Assembly: GCF_028206995.1 (NCBI RefSeq)
Contig: NZ_JAQLFL010000001.1
Coordinates: 339,650-403,649 of the forward strand
Length of the DNA stretch: 64,000 bases
Direction: 5' to 3'
Source: Collinsella aerofaciens
Lineage (GTDB): Bacteria; Actinomycetota; Coriobacteriia; Coriobacteriales; Coriobacteriaceae
The position numbers and the translations under genes are program-made. Under the pieces are notes generated by a model that saw nothing but the letters and a program-made list of their open reading frames with translations, had not been told where the DNA came from and did not search any database. Each line of letters starts with the position of its first letter. Within the stretch, counting starts at the first letter, position 1. Shown here piece after piece: positions 35,824 through 44,720 of this stretch.

Positions 35824-35891
35824 GGTAAGTTCTATGTGAACGCGAGGTCTTTGACCCGGAGAGTCCGAGGTACTTGTTGGTAAGACCTTAT

Positions 35892-36080
35892 TTAGGAGCG
35901 CGCAACCTTGCCGGACTTGAGGCAGGTGGAGCAAACGTTCATCTTGCGACGGTGACCATCGACGACGACGTAGACGCGCTGGATGTTGGGGCGGAACTTA
36001 CGGTTGGTGACGCGGTGAGAGTGGCTGATGGAGCGACCGGCAACGGGGTGCTTACCGCAAACTTCGCAAACTTTGGACAT
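35892..36080 (-). CDS. rpmB: 50S ribosomal protein L28 (bL28)
   Basis: This small 50S protein has two CxxC pairs (CEVCGK and CSTC), so it is the zinc-binding form. GRSISHSHRVTNRKFRPN is the conserved core. The start at 36080 (MSKVCEVCGK) has AGGAGGGT upstream; the frame extends further but without family similarity. It is 62 residues. It is transcribed alone and divergently from the pyr operon. Confidence 0.97.
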   Translation of the reverse strand: MSKVCEVCGKHPVAGRSISHSHRVTNRKFRPNIQRVYVVVDGHRRKMNVCSTCLKSGKVARS

Positions 36081-36134
36081 AACTGACCCTCCTTGGGCGA
36101 CAAACGAACATGTCGCGTTAACAAACAAGCCTGA

Positions 36135-36143
36135 ACTATAGCA
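36135..36143 (-). promoter_or_regulatory. Probable extended -10 of the rpmB promoter
   Basis: On the minus strand TGCTATAGT (36143 down to 36135) is an extended -10, about 55 nt upstream of the rpmB start codon. Confidence 0.45.
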
Positions 36144-36404
36144 CAGAAGCAGCTCCCTGTGCGTAATCTACACAGAGATATTCCTCTTTTGGCGATAGTG
36201 CCCACGCCACGGCCCTGGACGTAGATCCGATTTGCGTGCAGCAGAGGGGATTATGCCAGCTCGTGCGTACGTTTTCAAGCTCGTCCCACAAATATATATA
36301 TAGGTTTATGGAGCGTTGGGCTCCGTTTATGGATTGCTTTGTATTTATGCTCGCAATTAAGCTCGAGGTTGGCTACACTATCCCTTGACCATTAAAGGGG
36401 TACG

Positions 36405-36512
36405 AGATACCCACATGGAATTATATAGCTGCCAAAGAGCAGCCCTTCCTGTGGGTGTCTGGTCCGCTTTGAGCGGTCGGGCATCTATTTTTTTGACTGT
36501 GTCAGCAGTCAA
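36405..36512 (+). promoter_or_regulatory. Structured leader of the pyr operon (attenuator candidate)
   Basis: AGATACCCACA (36405-36415) pairs with 36450-36460 over 11 positions. After one bulged base, GGAA (36417-36420) pairs with TTCC (36446-36449). Inside is a GCTGC/GCAGC hairpin with a six-base loop, CAAAGA. A CCGCT/AGCGG hairpin (36464-36476) and a seven-T run (36488-36494) follow. AGAT-A-CCC can instead pair with GGGCATCT at 36479-36486. TTGACTG and CAGTCAA (36493-36499, 36506-36512) form another stem just before the pyrR ribosome-binding site. From 36144 to 36404 there is only an AT-rich patch near 36290-36305 and no gene. Confidence 0.5.
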
Positions 36513-36521
36513 GACATGTGA

Positions 36522-37118
<597 letters not shown>

Positions 37119-37122
37119 TACC

Positions 37123-38067
37123 GTGGCGTTCAACCATAAGCACCTGATCGACATTACCGAGTACTCCGAAGAGGACATCAAGCTCATCCTCGAGACCGCC
37201 AAGGCGTTCTCCGAGGTCAACGAGCGCGCAATCAAGAAGGTCCCTACGCTCAAGGGCAAGACCATCGTTAACATGTTCAACGAGCCCTCGACGCGCACCC
37301 GCAGCTCCTTCGAGCTCGCCGAGAAGCGTCTTTCGGCCGACAGCCTTAACTTTGGCGGCTCCTCGACCTCCACGGTTAAGGGTGAGAGCCTCGTCGACAC
37401 CGTCGAGACCCTCAACGCCTACAAGATCGACTGCATCGTCGCGCGCGATAAGCACGCCGGTGCTCCCTACATCGTCACGCAGAACTCGCCCGCGAGCGTC
37501 ATCTGCGCCGGTGACGGCAAGCACAACCATCCCACGCAGGCCCTGCTCGACCTGTACACCATCTGGGAGCACAAGGGTGACTTCCACGGTCTGAAGGTCG
37601 CCGTCGTCGGCGATATCGCGCACTCCCGCGTCTGTGGCTCGCTGATCCCCGCCCTTAAGATCATGGGCTGCGAGACCTATGCCGTCGCCCCCGGCACGCT
37701 GCTGCCGCCGGCGCCCGAGGTCCTGGGCTGCGACCACGTGACGAGCGACCTCGATTCCGTCCTGCCCGAGCTGGACGTTGTCTACATGCTGCGCGTGCAG
37801 CAGGAGCGCCTCGAGGGTGCCCCGTTCCCGACCATTCGCGAGTACCACAAGCTCTTCGGCCTGACCAAGGACCGTGAGAAGCTCATGAAGCCCGACGCGA
37901 TCATCTGCCACCCGGGCCCCATCAACCGCGGTGTCGAGTTCGATTCCTATATGGCCGACCACCCGCAACGCTCCGTCATCCTGGAGCAGGTCTACGCCGG
38001 TATCTGCGTGCGTATGGCTATCCTGTATCTGCTGCTTGGAGGTGCCGATAATGGCCTTGCTTCTTAA
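37123..38067 (+). CDS. pyrB: Aspartate carbamoyltransferase catalytic subunit
   Basis: It makes carbamoyl-aspartate, the committed step of pyrimidine synthesis. Carbamoyl phosphate is bound by EPSTRTRSSFELAEKRLSAD. KHNHPTQALLDLYTI is the second signature, and CHPGPINRGVE is near the C-terminus. No pyrI is present, consistent with the regulation-free trimer. GTG 37123 is favoured over GTG 37111 because GGAGGTGA lies between them at the right distance. It is 314 residues and overlaps pyrC by 17 nt. Confidence 0.96.
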   Translation: MAFNHKHLIDITEYSEEDIKLILETAKAFSEVNERAIKKVPTLKGKTIVNMFNEPSTRTRSSFELAEKRLSADSLNFGGSSTSTVKGESLVDTVETLNAYKIDCIVARDKHAGAPYIVTQNSPASVICAGDGKHNHPTQALLDLYTIWEHKGDFHGLKVAVVGDIAHSRVCGSLIPALKIMGCETYAVAPGTLLPPAPEVLGCDHVTSDLDSVLPELDVVYMLRVQQERLEGAPFPTIREYHKLFGLTKDREKLMKPDAIICHPGPINRGVEFDSYMADHPQRSVILEQVYAGICVRMAILYLLLGGADNGLAS

Positions 38068-39340
38068 GAATGCCCACGTCGTCGACCCGTCCGTCGAGCT
38101 TGACGGTGTCGTTGACGTCCTGATTGACGGCGACAAGATCGCCGAGGTCGGCGAGAATCTCGCCGTCGAGGGAGCCGAGGTCCGCGACCTTTCCGGCAAG
38201 TACCTCGTTCCCGGCCTGGTGGATATGCACGTTCATCTTCGCGAGCCCGGCTACGAGGTCAAAGAGGACATCGAGAGCGGCACCCGCGCGGCTGCCAAGG
38301 GCGGCTTTACCGGCGTGTGCTCCATGCCCAACACCGATCCCGTCACCGATAACGGCACCGTCGTGGAGTTCGTCAAGTCCCGTGCTGCCGAGGTCGGTCA
38401 CTGCCGCGTCTATCCGTCGGGCGCCATGACCCGCGGTCTTAAGGGCGAGGCCATGTCCGAGATGGGCGATATGGTCGCCCACGGCGCCGTCGCCTTCACC
38501 GACGACGGTCGTGGCGTGCAGGGCGCGGGCATGCTCCGTCGCTGCATGGACTACGGCAAGATGTTCGGCAAGGTCTTTATGAGCCACTGCCAGGACGAGG
38601 ACCTGGTCGGCCACGGCCAGATCAACGAGGGCAAGGTTTCGACCCGTCTGGCTCTCGAGGGCTGGCCGGCTGCCGGCGAGGAGCTCCAGATCGCCCGTGA
38701 CATTGAGATCGCCAAGCTGACCGGTGCCAAGCTGCACATCCAGCACATCTCCACCTCTCACGGTCTCGAGCTCGTGCGTGCCGGTAAGGCCGCCGGCGTT
38801 CAGGTTACCTGCGAGGCCACCCCGCACCACATGTTCCTGACCGAGAACGATCTGGACGAGACCTACAACACCTCGCTCAAGGTCAACCCGCCGCTGCGTA
38901 CCGAGGAGGATGCCGAGGCCATCCGTCAGGGCGTCATCGACGGCACCGTCGACGCTATCGTCACCGATCACGCTCCCCACACCCCGTGGGAGAAGGCCCG
39001 CGAGTTCGAGCTTGCGCCCTTTGGTATGATCGGCCTCGAGACCTCGCTGTCGCTCGTACTCACCGAGCTGGTCAACACGGGCAAGATGAGCATGGGCCGC
39101 ATGGTCGAGCTCATGGCCATCAAACCGCGTGAGATCCTGGGTCTCGACCAGGTTCAGGTCAAGGCGGGCTCCGTTGCCGACCTGACCGTGTTCGACGCGT
39201 CCGCCACCTGGACGGTTGGCGAGGACGGTTACGAGTCGCGCGCCGAAAACTCCGGTTTCGCCGGCCGCACGCTTACCGGCCGTGCCACCGATGTGTTTGT
39301 CGGCGGTAAGCAGACGCTCGCCGACGGCTGCATCTGCTAG
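38051..39340 (+). CDS. pyrC: Dihydroorotase
   Basis: This amidohydrolase cyclises carbamoyl-aspartate to dihydroorotate. The metal ligands are in VDMHVHLREPGYEVKED, with later histidines in FMSHCQDE and HIQHISTSHG. The catalytic aspartate is in IVTDHAPHT. It is 429 residues, the class I length. ATG 38051 follows GGAGGTG and lies inside the pyrB end. Confidence 0.96.
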   Translation: MALLLKNAHVVDPSVELDGVVDVLIDGDKIAEVGENLAVEGAEVRDLSGKYLVPGLVDMHVHLREPGYEVKEDIESGTRAAAKGGFTGVCSMPNTDPVTDNGTVVEFVKSRAAEVGHCRVYPSGAMTRGLKGEAMSEMGDMVAHGAVAFTDDGRGVQGAGMLRRCMDYGKMFGKVFMSHCQDEDLVGHGQINEGKVSTRLALEGWPAAGEELQIARDIEIAKLTGAKLHIQHISTSHGLELVRAGKAAGVQVTCEATPHHMFLTENDLDETYNTSLKVNPPLRTEEDAEAIRQGVIDGTVDAIVTDHAPHTPWEKAREFELAPFGMIGLETSLSLVLTELVNTGKMSMGRMVELMAIKPREILGLDQVQVKAGSVADLTVFDASATWTVGEDGYESRAENSGFAGRTLTGRATDVFVGGKQTLADGCIC

Positions 39341-39360
39341 CATAGCCTTATCGCTTTTGT

Positions 39361-39385
39361 GCGCGGTGCCCTTGCGGTGCCGCGC
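39361..39385 (+). repeat. Hairpin in the pyrC-pyrK gap
   Basis: GCGCGG (39361-39366) pairs with CCGCGC (39380-39385), followed by a discontinuous T-rich stretch. It might be a weak internal terminator or a processing site, in the one sizeable gap of the operon. Confidence 0.35.
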
Positions 39386-39432
39386 TTTCTGTTCGTTTTG
39401 ACCATGCAACCGCATGGGGGATTGGAGCGTCT

Positions 39433-40224
39433 ATGCCCACACCTTCCACTGCACGCATGCACGACTTCGAGGTCGTCTCGAACCAGGAGATCGCCGACGG
39501 CATCTTCTCGCTCGTCATCTCGGCCCCCAAGCTTGCAAGTGCGCTCAAGCCCGGTCAGTTTGTGAACATTGCCGTGCCCGGCGATGCGTCCTCGCTGCTT
39601 CGCGTGCCCCTGAGCTTCTATCGCGCCGACGCCCAGGCCGGCACCGTCGAGCTGTGGTACGCCGTCGTGGGCGACGACACCCGTCGTCTGTCGCAGATGG
39701 CCCCCGGTTCCACCTCTAATCTGCTGGGCCCTGGCGGCCGCGGCTGGCTTGTGCCCGAGGGTACCAGGAAGGCGCTGCTCGTTGCTGGCGGCATCGGTGT
39801 TCCGCCCGTGCTGTGCCTCGCCGGCATGCTTGCCGAGCAGGGCGTTGACGTGGATGTGTGCCTGGGCTTTGGCACCGCTTCCAAGGCCGTGGGTGTCGAT
39901 GAGTTCCGCGCGCTGGGCGCCACGGTTAACGTGTGCACCGATGATGGCACGCTGGGCACGCACGGTTTTTGCACCGACCCGGCAGCCGAGCTGCTCGGCG
40001 AGGGCGGCTACGACTATGTGGCCAGCTGCGGCCCCGCTGTCATGATGAAGAAAGTCGCCGCCGCTGCCGCCGAGGCCGGTGCGTACTGCGAGGTGTCGCT
40101 TGAGCGCATGATGAGCTGTGGCTTTGGCGCCTGCAACACCTGCAATGTAGAGACGGTCGACGGTATGAAGGGCGCCTGCATGTGCGGCCCCGTGTTCGAT
40201 GCTTCCAAGGTGGTGGTCTTCTAG
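39433..40224 (+). CDS. pyrK: Dihydroorotate dehydrogenase B electron-transfer subunit
   Basis: PyrK carries FAD and a [2Fe-2S] cluster and passes electrons from PyrD to NAD. The FAD region is FVNIAVPGDASSLLRVPLSFY, and the NAD region is LLVAGGIGVPPVLCLAGML. The cluster ligands are the four cysteines of CGFGACNTCNVETVDGMKGA and the following CMCGP. It is 263 residues. GGAG precedes the ATG. It is adjacent to its partner pyrD with a 1-nt overlap. Confidence 0.95.
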   Translation: MPTPSTARMHDFEVVSNQEIADGIFSLVISAPKLASALKPGQFVNIAVPGDASSLLRVPLSFYRADAQAGTVELWYAVVGDDTRRLSQMAPGSTSNLLGPGGRGWLVPEGTRKALLVAGGIGVPPVLCLAGMLAEQGVDVDVCLGFGTASKAVGVDEFRALGATVNVCTDDGTLGTHGFCTDPAAELLGEGGYDYVASCGPAVMMKKVAAAAAEAGAYCEVSLERMMSCGFGACNTCNVETVDGMKGACMCGPVFDASKVVVF

Positions 40225-41147
40225 TGGGTACCGTGAACATGGCCGTCGATTTCGGCGGCGTCAAGATGCAGAACCCCATCAACACCGCAGCCGGTACCTT
40301 TGGCTACGGTTGGCAGTTCCAGAACTTCTTTGATGTTTCCCAGCTGGGCGCCATCACCACCAAGGGTTGCGCTGCCGAGCCCTGGCCCGGCAACCCCGCG
40401 CCCCGCATGGCCGAGATTCCCGGCGGTATGATTAACTCCGTGGGCCTTCAGAACCCCGGCGTGGCCGCTTTTGCCCGCGAGTCCGGTCCGTGGCTCGAGC
40501 AGCTCTCCAAGGACGGTTGTCAGGTCATCTGTCAGGTCGCCGGTCACTCCGTCGAGGAGTTTGTCCGCGCGCTCGAGATGTATGTCGAGCTGTGCCCCTG
40601 GGCTGCCGGCTACGAGATCAACGTCAGCTGCCCCAATATTGCCGCCGGCGGTGCCGCCATGGGCTCCTCGCCCGAGGGCGCCTCTGCCGTTATGGCTGCC
40701 TGCCGTAAGGTGACCGATAAGCCGCTGTTCGTAAAGATGGCTCCGGTTAACGTTGCCGAGATTGCCAAGGCTCTCGAGGCCGCCGGCGCCGACGGCCTTT
40801 CGGTCATTAACTCCATCCAGGGCATGGCCATCGACGTCCATACCCGCAAGTCCCGTGTGGCCAAGCCCAAGGGCGGCCTTTCGGGCCCGCTGTGCCACCA
40901 CATCGCCGTTCGCATGGTCTGGGAGGTCGCTCAGGCCGTCGATATCCCCATCAACGGTGTCGGCGGTGTCATGACCGGCGAAGATGCGGCCGAGTTTATC
41001 CTGGCCGGCGCCACCTGCGTGTCGGTCGGCATGGCCAACTTCGTCGATCCGTGCGCTTCGCTCAAGATCGCGCACGAGCTCGAGGCCTGGGCCGAGTCTC
41101 AGGGCGTGAAGGACATCAACGAACTGGTAGGTGCGTTCGAATGCTAG
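40224..41147 (+). CDS. pyrD: Dihydroorotate dehydrogenase, class 1B catalytic subunit
   Basis: This FMN enzyme oxidises dihydroorotate to orotate. NPINTAAGTFGYG and the loop EINVSCPNIAAGG, with the catalytic cysteine of class 1B, are visible. INGVGGVMTGEDAAEFILAGA is the phosphate/FMN region. It is 307 residues from GTG 40224, which shares a base with the pyrK stop; ATG 40239 is an alternative. With PyrK it forms the NAD-dependent heterotetramer, fitting an anaerobe. Confidence 0.95.
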   Translation: MGTVNMAVDFGGVKMQNPINTAAGTFGYGWQFQNFFDVSQLGAITTKGCAAEPWPGNPAPRMAEIPGGMINSVGLQNPGVAAFARESGPWLEQLSKDGCQVICQVAGHSVEEFVRALEMYVELCPWAAGYEINVSCPNIAAGGAAMGSSPEGASAVMAACRKVTDKPLFVKMAPVNVAEIAKALEAAGADGLSVINSIQGMAIDVHTRKSRVAKPKGGLSGPLCHHIAVRMVWEVAQAVDIPINGVGGVMTGEDAAEFILAGATCVSVGMANFVDPCASLKIAHELEAWAESQGVKDINELVGAFEC

Positions 41148-41857
41148 AGACCGATGCCCGCGACCGTGTTATCGTCGCCCTCGACTGCGACCGTGAGCGT
41201 GCGCTCGAGCTTGCCCACGAGCTTTCGGGCCATGCCGCCTGGCTCAAGGTTGGCATGACGCTCTATTACGCCGAGGGTCCTGAGATCGTCAAGACGTTCA
41301 AGGATTTGGGCTTTAAGGTCTTCCTTGACCTCAAGTTCTATGATATTCCGCATCAGGTTCGCGGTGCCGCCCGCTCGGCCTCGCTTGCCGGTGCCGATCT
41401 GCTTTCGGTCCACGGCTTGGGTTCGGGCGCCATGCTCGCTGCCTGCCGCGAGGGCGCCGAGGAGGCGCGCAAGGACCGCGCCAAGCTCGTCGCCATCACC
41501 GTGCTCACGAGCATGAACCAGGATGCCTTGAGCGAGATCGGCGTCGAGTCGCCCGTGGCCGAGGAGGCCGCCCGCCTGGCAAAGCTCGCTCAGGCCAACG
41601 GCATCGACGGTATCGTGTGCTCGCCGATGGAGGCTCACGACATGCGTGGGCTGCTGGGTCCCGATGCCCTGATCGTGACTCCGGGTGTGCGTCCGGTGGG
41701 TGCCGCCCTTGGTGACCAGTCCCGCGTGGCGACGCCTTCCCAGGCTATCGAGCGTGGCGCAAGCCACATCGTGGTGGGCCGTCCCATCACCGGCGCCGAC
41801 GATCCGGTTGCCGCCTTTGACGCTATTGTCGCTGAGCTGGTCGAAAACGTCGCCTAA
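41141..41857 (+). CDS. pyrF: Orotidine 5'-phosphate decarboxylase
   Basis: It converts OMP to UMP. The VALDCDRERALEL start, LKVGMTLYYAEGP and the catalytic D-K-D region FLDLKFYDIPHQV are diagnostic. VTPGVRP and VVGRPITGADDP close the barrel. It is 238 residues. Its ATG overlaps the end of pyrD by 7 nt. pyrE is not adjacent, so orotate phosphoribosyltransferase must be encoded elsewhere. Confidence 0.96.
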   Translation: MLETDARDRVIVALDCDRERALELAHELSGHAAWLKVGMTLYYAEGPEIVKTFKDLGFKVFLDLKFYDIPHQVRGAARSASLAGADLLSVHGLGSGAMLAACREGAEEARKDRAKLVAITVLTSMNQDALSEIGVESPVAEEAARLAKLAQANGIDGIVCSPMEAHDMRGLLGPDALIVTPGVRPVGAALGDQSRVATPSQAIERGASHIVVGRPITGADDPVAAFDAIVAELVENVA

Positions 41858-41902
41858 AAGATTCCCCTAAGTCACCACTTTTGGGTCTCATTAGCACAAA
41901 AT

Positions 41903-41960
41903 AGCCCCTGTGCCTGCGTAAACTTTCCCATCCTTTGTGTGGAATCGCAGGTCAGGGGCT
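41903..41960 (+). terminator. Large hairpin at the end of the pyr operon
   Basis: AGCCCCTG (41903-41910) and CCTGCG (41913-41918) pair with CGCAGG (41946-41951) and CAGGGGCT (41953-41960). The T-tract after it is poor, so termination is likely but not certain. Confidence 0.5.
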
Positions 41961-42043
41961 TAACTTTGGGCGCAGTATATTGCACTTTTTGCGGGTATCG
42001 TCTAACCTATGGAGCCGCGATTGGGCATTTTGTACGTTCTACG

Positions 42044-42052
42044 TGCTAAAAT
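42044..42052 (+). promoter_or_regulatory. Probable extended -10 promoter of mihF-gmk-rpoZ-thiI
   Basis: TGCTAAAAT at 42044-42052 is an extended -10. TTGGGC at 42021-42026 is a poor -35 with a 20-bp spacer. Confidence 0.45.
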
Positions 42053-42096
42053 GCCAATTATTGAATCAGATATAACCCAACTTTTTGGAGGTACGA

Positions 42097-42405
42097 ATGG
42101 CACTCCCTCAGCTTACCGATGAGCAGCGCAAGCAGGCTCTTGAGAAGGCTGCTGCCGCACGTCACGCCCGCGCTGAGCTTCGCGAGCAGATCAAGAAGGG
42201 CGAGAAGTCCCTCGAGTCCGTGCTCAACTCCGATGACCCCATCGCTTCCCGCATGAAGGTTTCCACCCTCATCGAGTCTCTTCCTGGTTATGGCAAGGCC
42301 AAGGCCGCCAAAATCATGGAGGAGCTCGGTATCTCCGCTACCCGTCGCGTCCAGGGCCTCGGCGTCCGTCAGCGCGAGCAGCTCCTCGAGCAGCTGACCA
42401 AATAA
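42097..42405 (+). CDS. mihF: Actinobacterial integration host factor (mIHF-type)
   Basis: This is a nucleoid-associated DNA-binding protein unrelated to the alpha/beta IHF of proteobacteria. The H2TH-type C-terminal region reads VSTLIESLPGYGKAKAAKIM, then EELGISATRRVQGLGVRQRE. The N-terminus is a long basic helix. It is 102 residues, the short form. ATG 42097 has GGAGGTAC upstream. The order mihF-gmk-rpoZ is the one known from mycobacteria and streptomycetes, and it is the clearest actinobacterial sign in the window. Confidence 0.94.
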   Translation: MALPQLTDEQRKQALEKAAAARHARAELREQIKKGEKSLESVLNSDDPIASRMKVSTLIESLPGYGKAKAAKIMEELGISATRRVQGLGVRQREQLLEQLTK

Positions 42406-42975
42406 GTGAGCGCTCAGGATTCCAAGCTCTTTGTGATTTCTGGACCGTCAGGCGCAGGCAAGGGTACGCTCGTCACTCGTGTGCGCGAGCGCCGCTCGAA
42501 CCTGGGCCTGACGGTTTCGGCTACCACGCGAGCACCACGCAAAGGTGAGGTCGACGGCGTCAACTACTTTTTTCTGACGCGCGAGGAGTTCGACCGCCGC
42601 GTGGCAAACGGTGAGTTTGTTGAGTGGGCCGAGGTCCACGGTAACTGCTACGGCACGTTGGTGAGCGAGGTCACATCCAAGCTCGCCTCGGGCGCGTCTC
42701 TGATTTTGGAGATCGATGTCCAGGGCGCCCTGCAGGTGAAGGAGCGTTTCCCCGAGGCCGTGCTGATCTTTATCAAGCCGCCTTCGCTTGAGGTGCTCCG
42801 CGAGCGTCTAGTCGGTCGCGGTACCGAGACGCCCGAGACGATTGAGCTGCGTATGGCAAACGCCGCCGATGAGCTTGCCCTTGCCGACCGCTACGACGAC
42901 GTCGTGGTTAATGACGATCTCGACCGCGCGACCGATGAACTCGTTCGCGTTCTCGATATGCATGAAAGGAACTGA
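42406..42975 (+). CDS. gmk: Guanylate kinase
   Basis: It phosphorylates GMP to GDP. P-loop FVISGPSGAGKGTLV is followed by SATTRAPRKGEVDGVNYFF, the GMP-binding region, and LILEIDVQGALQVK. It is 189 residues. GTG 42406 follows the mihF stop with no gap. The following gene, rpoZ, also connects guanine-nucleotide sensing and transcription. Confidence 0.96.
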   Translation: MSAQDSKLFVISGPSGAGKGTLVTRVRERRSNLGLTVSATTRAPRKGEVDGVNYFFLTREEFDRRVANGEFVEWAEVHGNCYGTLVSEVTSKLASGASLILEIDVQGALQVKERFPEAVLIFIKPPSLEVLRERLVGRGTETPETIELRMANAADELALADRYDDVVVNDDLDRATDELVRVLDMHERN

Positions 42976-42980
42976 GGTCC

Positions 42981-43262
42981 GTGTCCGTTGTAAAGCCTTG
43001 CATTGACGATCTTCTGGAGAAGACCGATCACAACCGCTTCCTGCTCGCTTCGCTTGCCTCCAAGCGCGCCTGCGACATCAATAGCATGCTGCGTGGCCAG
43101 CACAACCGCGTGCTTGCCGTCCAGGATGTCGATGACATCACCATCGGGCTTTCCGGTGCCGATACCATCTCGATGGCTATGGACGAGATTGTCGACGGCG
43201 ACATCTCTTACGACGAGGCCCGTTACGAGAAGGCGCTCGGCCACAAGGTTGCTGAAGCCTAA
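42981..43262 (+). CDS. rpoZ: RNA polymerase omega subunit
   Basis: Omega helps assembly and stability of RNA polymerase by clasping the beta-prime C-terminus. KPCIDDLLEKTDHNRFLLAS and KRACDINSMLRG match the conserved N-terminal helices, here with ACDI in place of the usual ARQI. It is 93 residues with a GTG start and GAGG just upstream. It fits the gmk-rpoZ order. Confidence 0.93.
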   Translation: MSVVKPCIDDLLEKTDHNRFLLASLASKRACDINSMLRGQHNRVLAVQDVDDITIGLSGADTISMAMDEIVDGDISYDEARYEKALGHKVAEA

Positions 43263-44507
43263 ATGGCGGCTCGCGTCTGCCTGGTCCACTATCACGAGGT
43301 TGGACTGAAGGGTAAGAACCGCGCACATTTTGAGCATATCCTCATGGATAACATCAAGGCGGCCTTGGCCGCCTTTTCCGTGAATGCCGTGTCTCGAATT
43401 TCCGGTTATATCCTCGTGACCTTTAACGAGCATCAGGCCGATGAGGCGGCGCGTGTCATTCGCACCGTTCCCGGCGTTGCTCGTGTGTCTTTGGCGTATC
43501 ACACTAACCGCGACCCGCAGGAGTACTGTGCCGCCGCCGTCAAGGCGCTGCGCGAGTTTGGTTCCTTCGATTCGTTTAAGGTGCATGCCAAGCGCTCCAA
43601 TACCGACTATGAGCTCACCTCGATTGACATCAATCGTCAGGTGGGCGAGGTGCTGTGTGAGGCCTTCCCCGATAAAAAGGTTCAAATGCACGACCCCGAT
43701 GCGATGGTGCACGTACTGGTGGTCCAGGGTAGCGTTTATGTGTATGCGCGCTCCGAGCGCGGCGTGGGCGGTCTGCCGGTTGGTTCTGCCGGCAAGGTCG
43801 TGACGCTGCTGTCGTCGGGTATCGATTCTCCGGTGGCGACCTGGATGCTCGCGCGTCGCGGCGCGGTGTGCGTGCCGGTGCATTTCTCTGGTCGTCCGCA
43901 GACGCCCGATACGAGCGAGTATTTGGTGCAGGACATCATCCGTGCGCTTGAGCCGGGTGTCCAGATCGGCCGCCTGTACGTGGTGCCGTTTGGCGACTGC
44001 CAGCGTGAGATTTCGGTCACCTGTCCCAGCAACCTGCGCGTGATCATGTATCGCCGCATTATGTATTCGGTTGCCGAGCGCATTGCACACATCGAGGGCG
44101 CCAAGGCCATCGTGACGGGCGAATCGCTTGGGCAGGTTGCCTCCCAAACGCTTGAGAATATCATGGCCGTTAACGAGGCCGTGAAGATCCCCGTGTTCCG
44201 TCCGCTCATCGGTTCGGACAAGCAGGAGATCATCGCGCGCGCCGAGGAGATCGGTACGTTCGATATCTCGACCGAGGCTGCTCCCGACTGCTGCACGCTG
44301 TTTATGCCGCGCCGTCCCGAGACGCACGCTAAACTCGATGCCGTGCATGAGGCCTGGGAGTTGTTCGATCACGAGGAGATGATCGAGCGCCTGCTCAAGC
44401 AGACCGAGTACATCGACTTCGAAAGCAACACGTATAAGGCCCCTAAGACCTTAAAGCGCAAACATTCGGAGCTTGCTCCGCGTGAGATTTACCAAGATCA
44501 CGAGTAA
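43263..44507 (+). CDS. thiI: tRNA 4-thiouridine synthetase ThiI
   Basis: ThiI adenylates U8 of tRNA for sulfur transfer and can also serve thiazole synthesis. An N-terminal ferredoxin-like and THUMP region precedes the PP-loop SSGIDSPVATWML. CPSNLRVIMYRRIMY and EAAPDCCTLFMPRRPETHA follow. At 414 residues it lacks the C-terminal rhodanese domain of enterobacterial ThiI, so sulfur must arrive from a dedicated cysteine desulfurase as in Bacillus. It starts directly after the rpoZ stop. Confidence 0.95.
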   Translation: MAARVCLVHYHEVGLKGKNRAHFEHILMDNIKAALAAFSVNAVSRISGYILVTFNEHQADEAARVIRTVPGVARVSLAYHTNRDPQEYCAAAVKALREFGSFDSFKVHAKRSNTDYELTSIDINRQVGEVLCEAFPDKKVQMHDPDAMVHVLVVQGSVYVYARSERGVGGLPVGSAGKVVTLLSSGIDSPVATWMLARRGAVCVPVHFSGRPQTPDTSEYLVQDIIRALEPGVQIGRLYVVPFGDCQREISVTCPSNLRVIMYRRIMYSVAERIAHIEGAKAIVTGESLGQVASQTLENIMAVNEAVKIPVFRPLIGSDKQEIIARAEEIGTFDISTEAAPDCCTLFMPRRPETHAKLDAVHEAWELFDHEEMIERLLKQTEYIDFESNTYKAPKTLKRKHSELAPREIYQDHE

Positions 44508-44517
44508 ATTTGTGCAT

Positions 44518-44550
44518 AGACCGACGATGCGCTTGCATCGTCGGTCTTTT
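44518..44550 (+). terminator. Intrinsic terminator after thiI
   Basis: A perfect 13-bp stem (44518-44530 with 44535-44547) closes a GCTT loop and runs into TTTT. Confidence 0.88.
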
Positions 44551-44625
44551 GCTATCTGGACATTTTGCGGCTAAGTGTTCATTTGCTGACGCGTGTCTGA
44601 ATAAATGGACAGATTTGTGCAAGGT

Positions 44626-44645
44626 TTTGGTCAGCTTTTGGTTTG
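44626..44645 (+). promoter_or_regulatory. Candidate competence regulatory box, copy 2
   Basis: The sequence is identical over 20 bp to 16075-16094. It lies 75 nt before the comEA start codon, against 71 nt at the other locus. TTTGT lies shortly upstream at both loci. No common -10 could be identified downstream. Confidence 0.6.
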
Positions 44646-44720
44646 ACCGCAAAAACCGGTTTTGGAGCGTGGCTGTTGCGGGGTTCCTTTCCTGACACGA
44701 TGGTGTTGGGAGGTTTTGCT

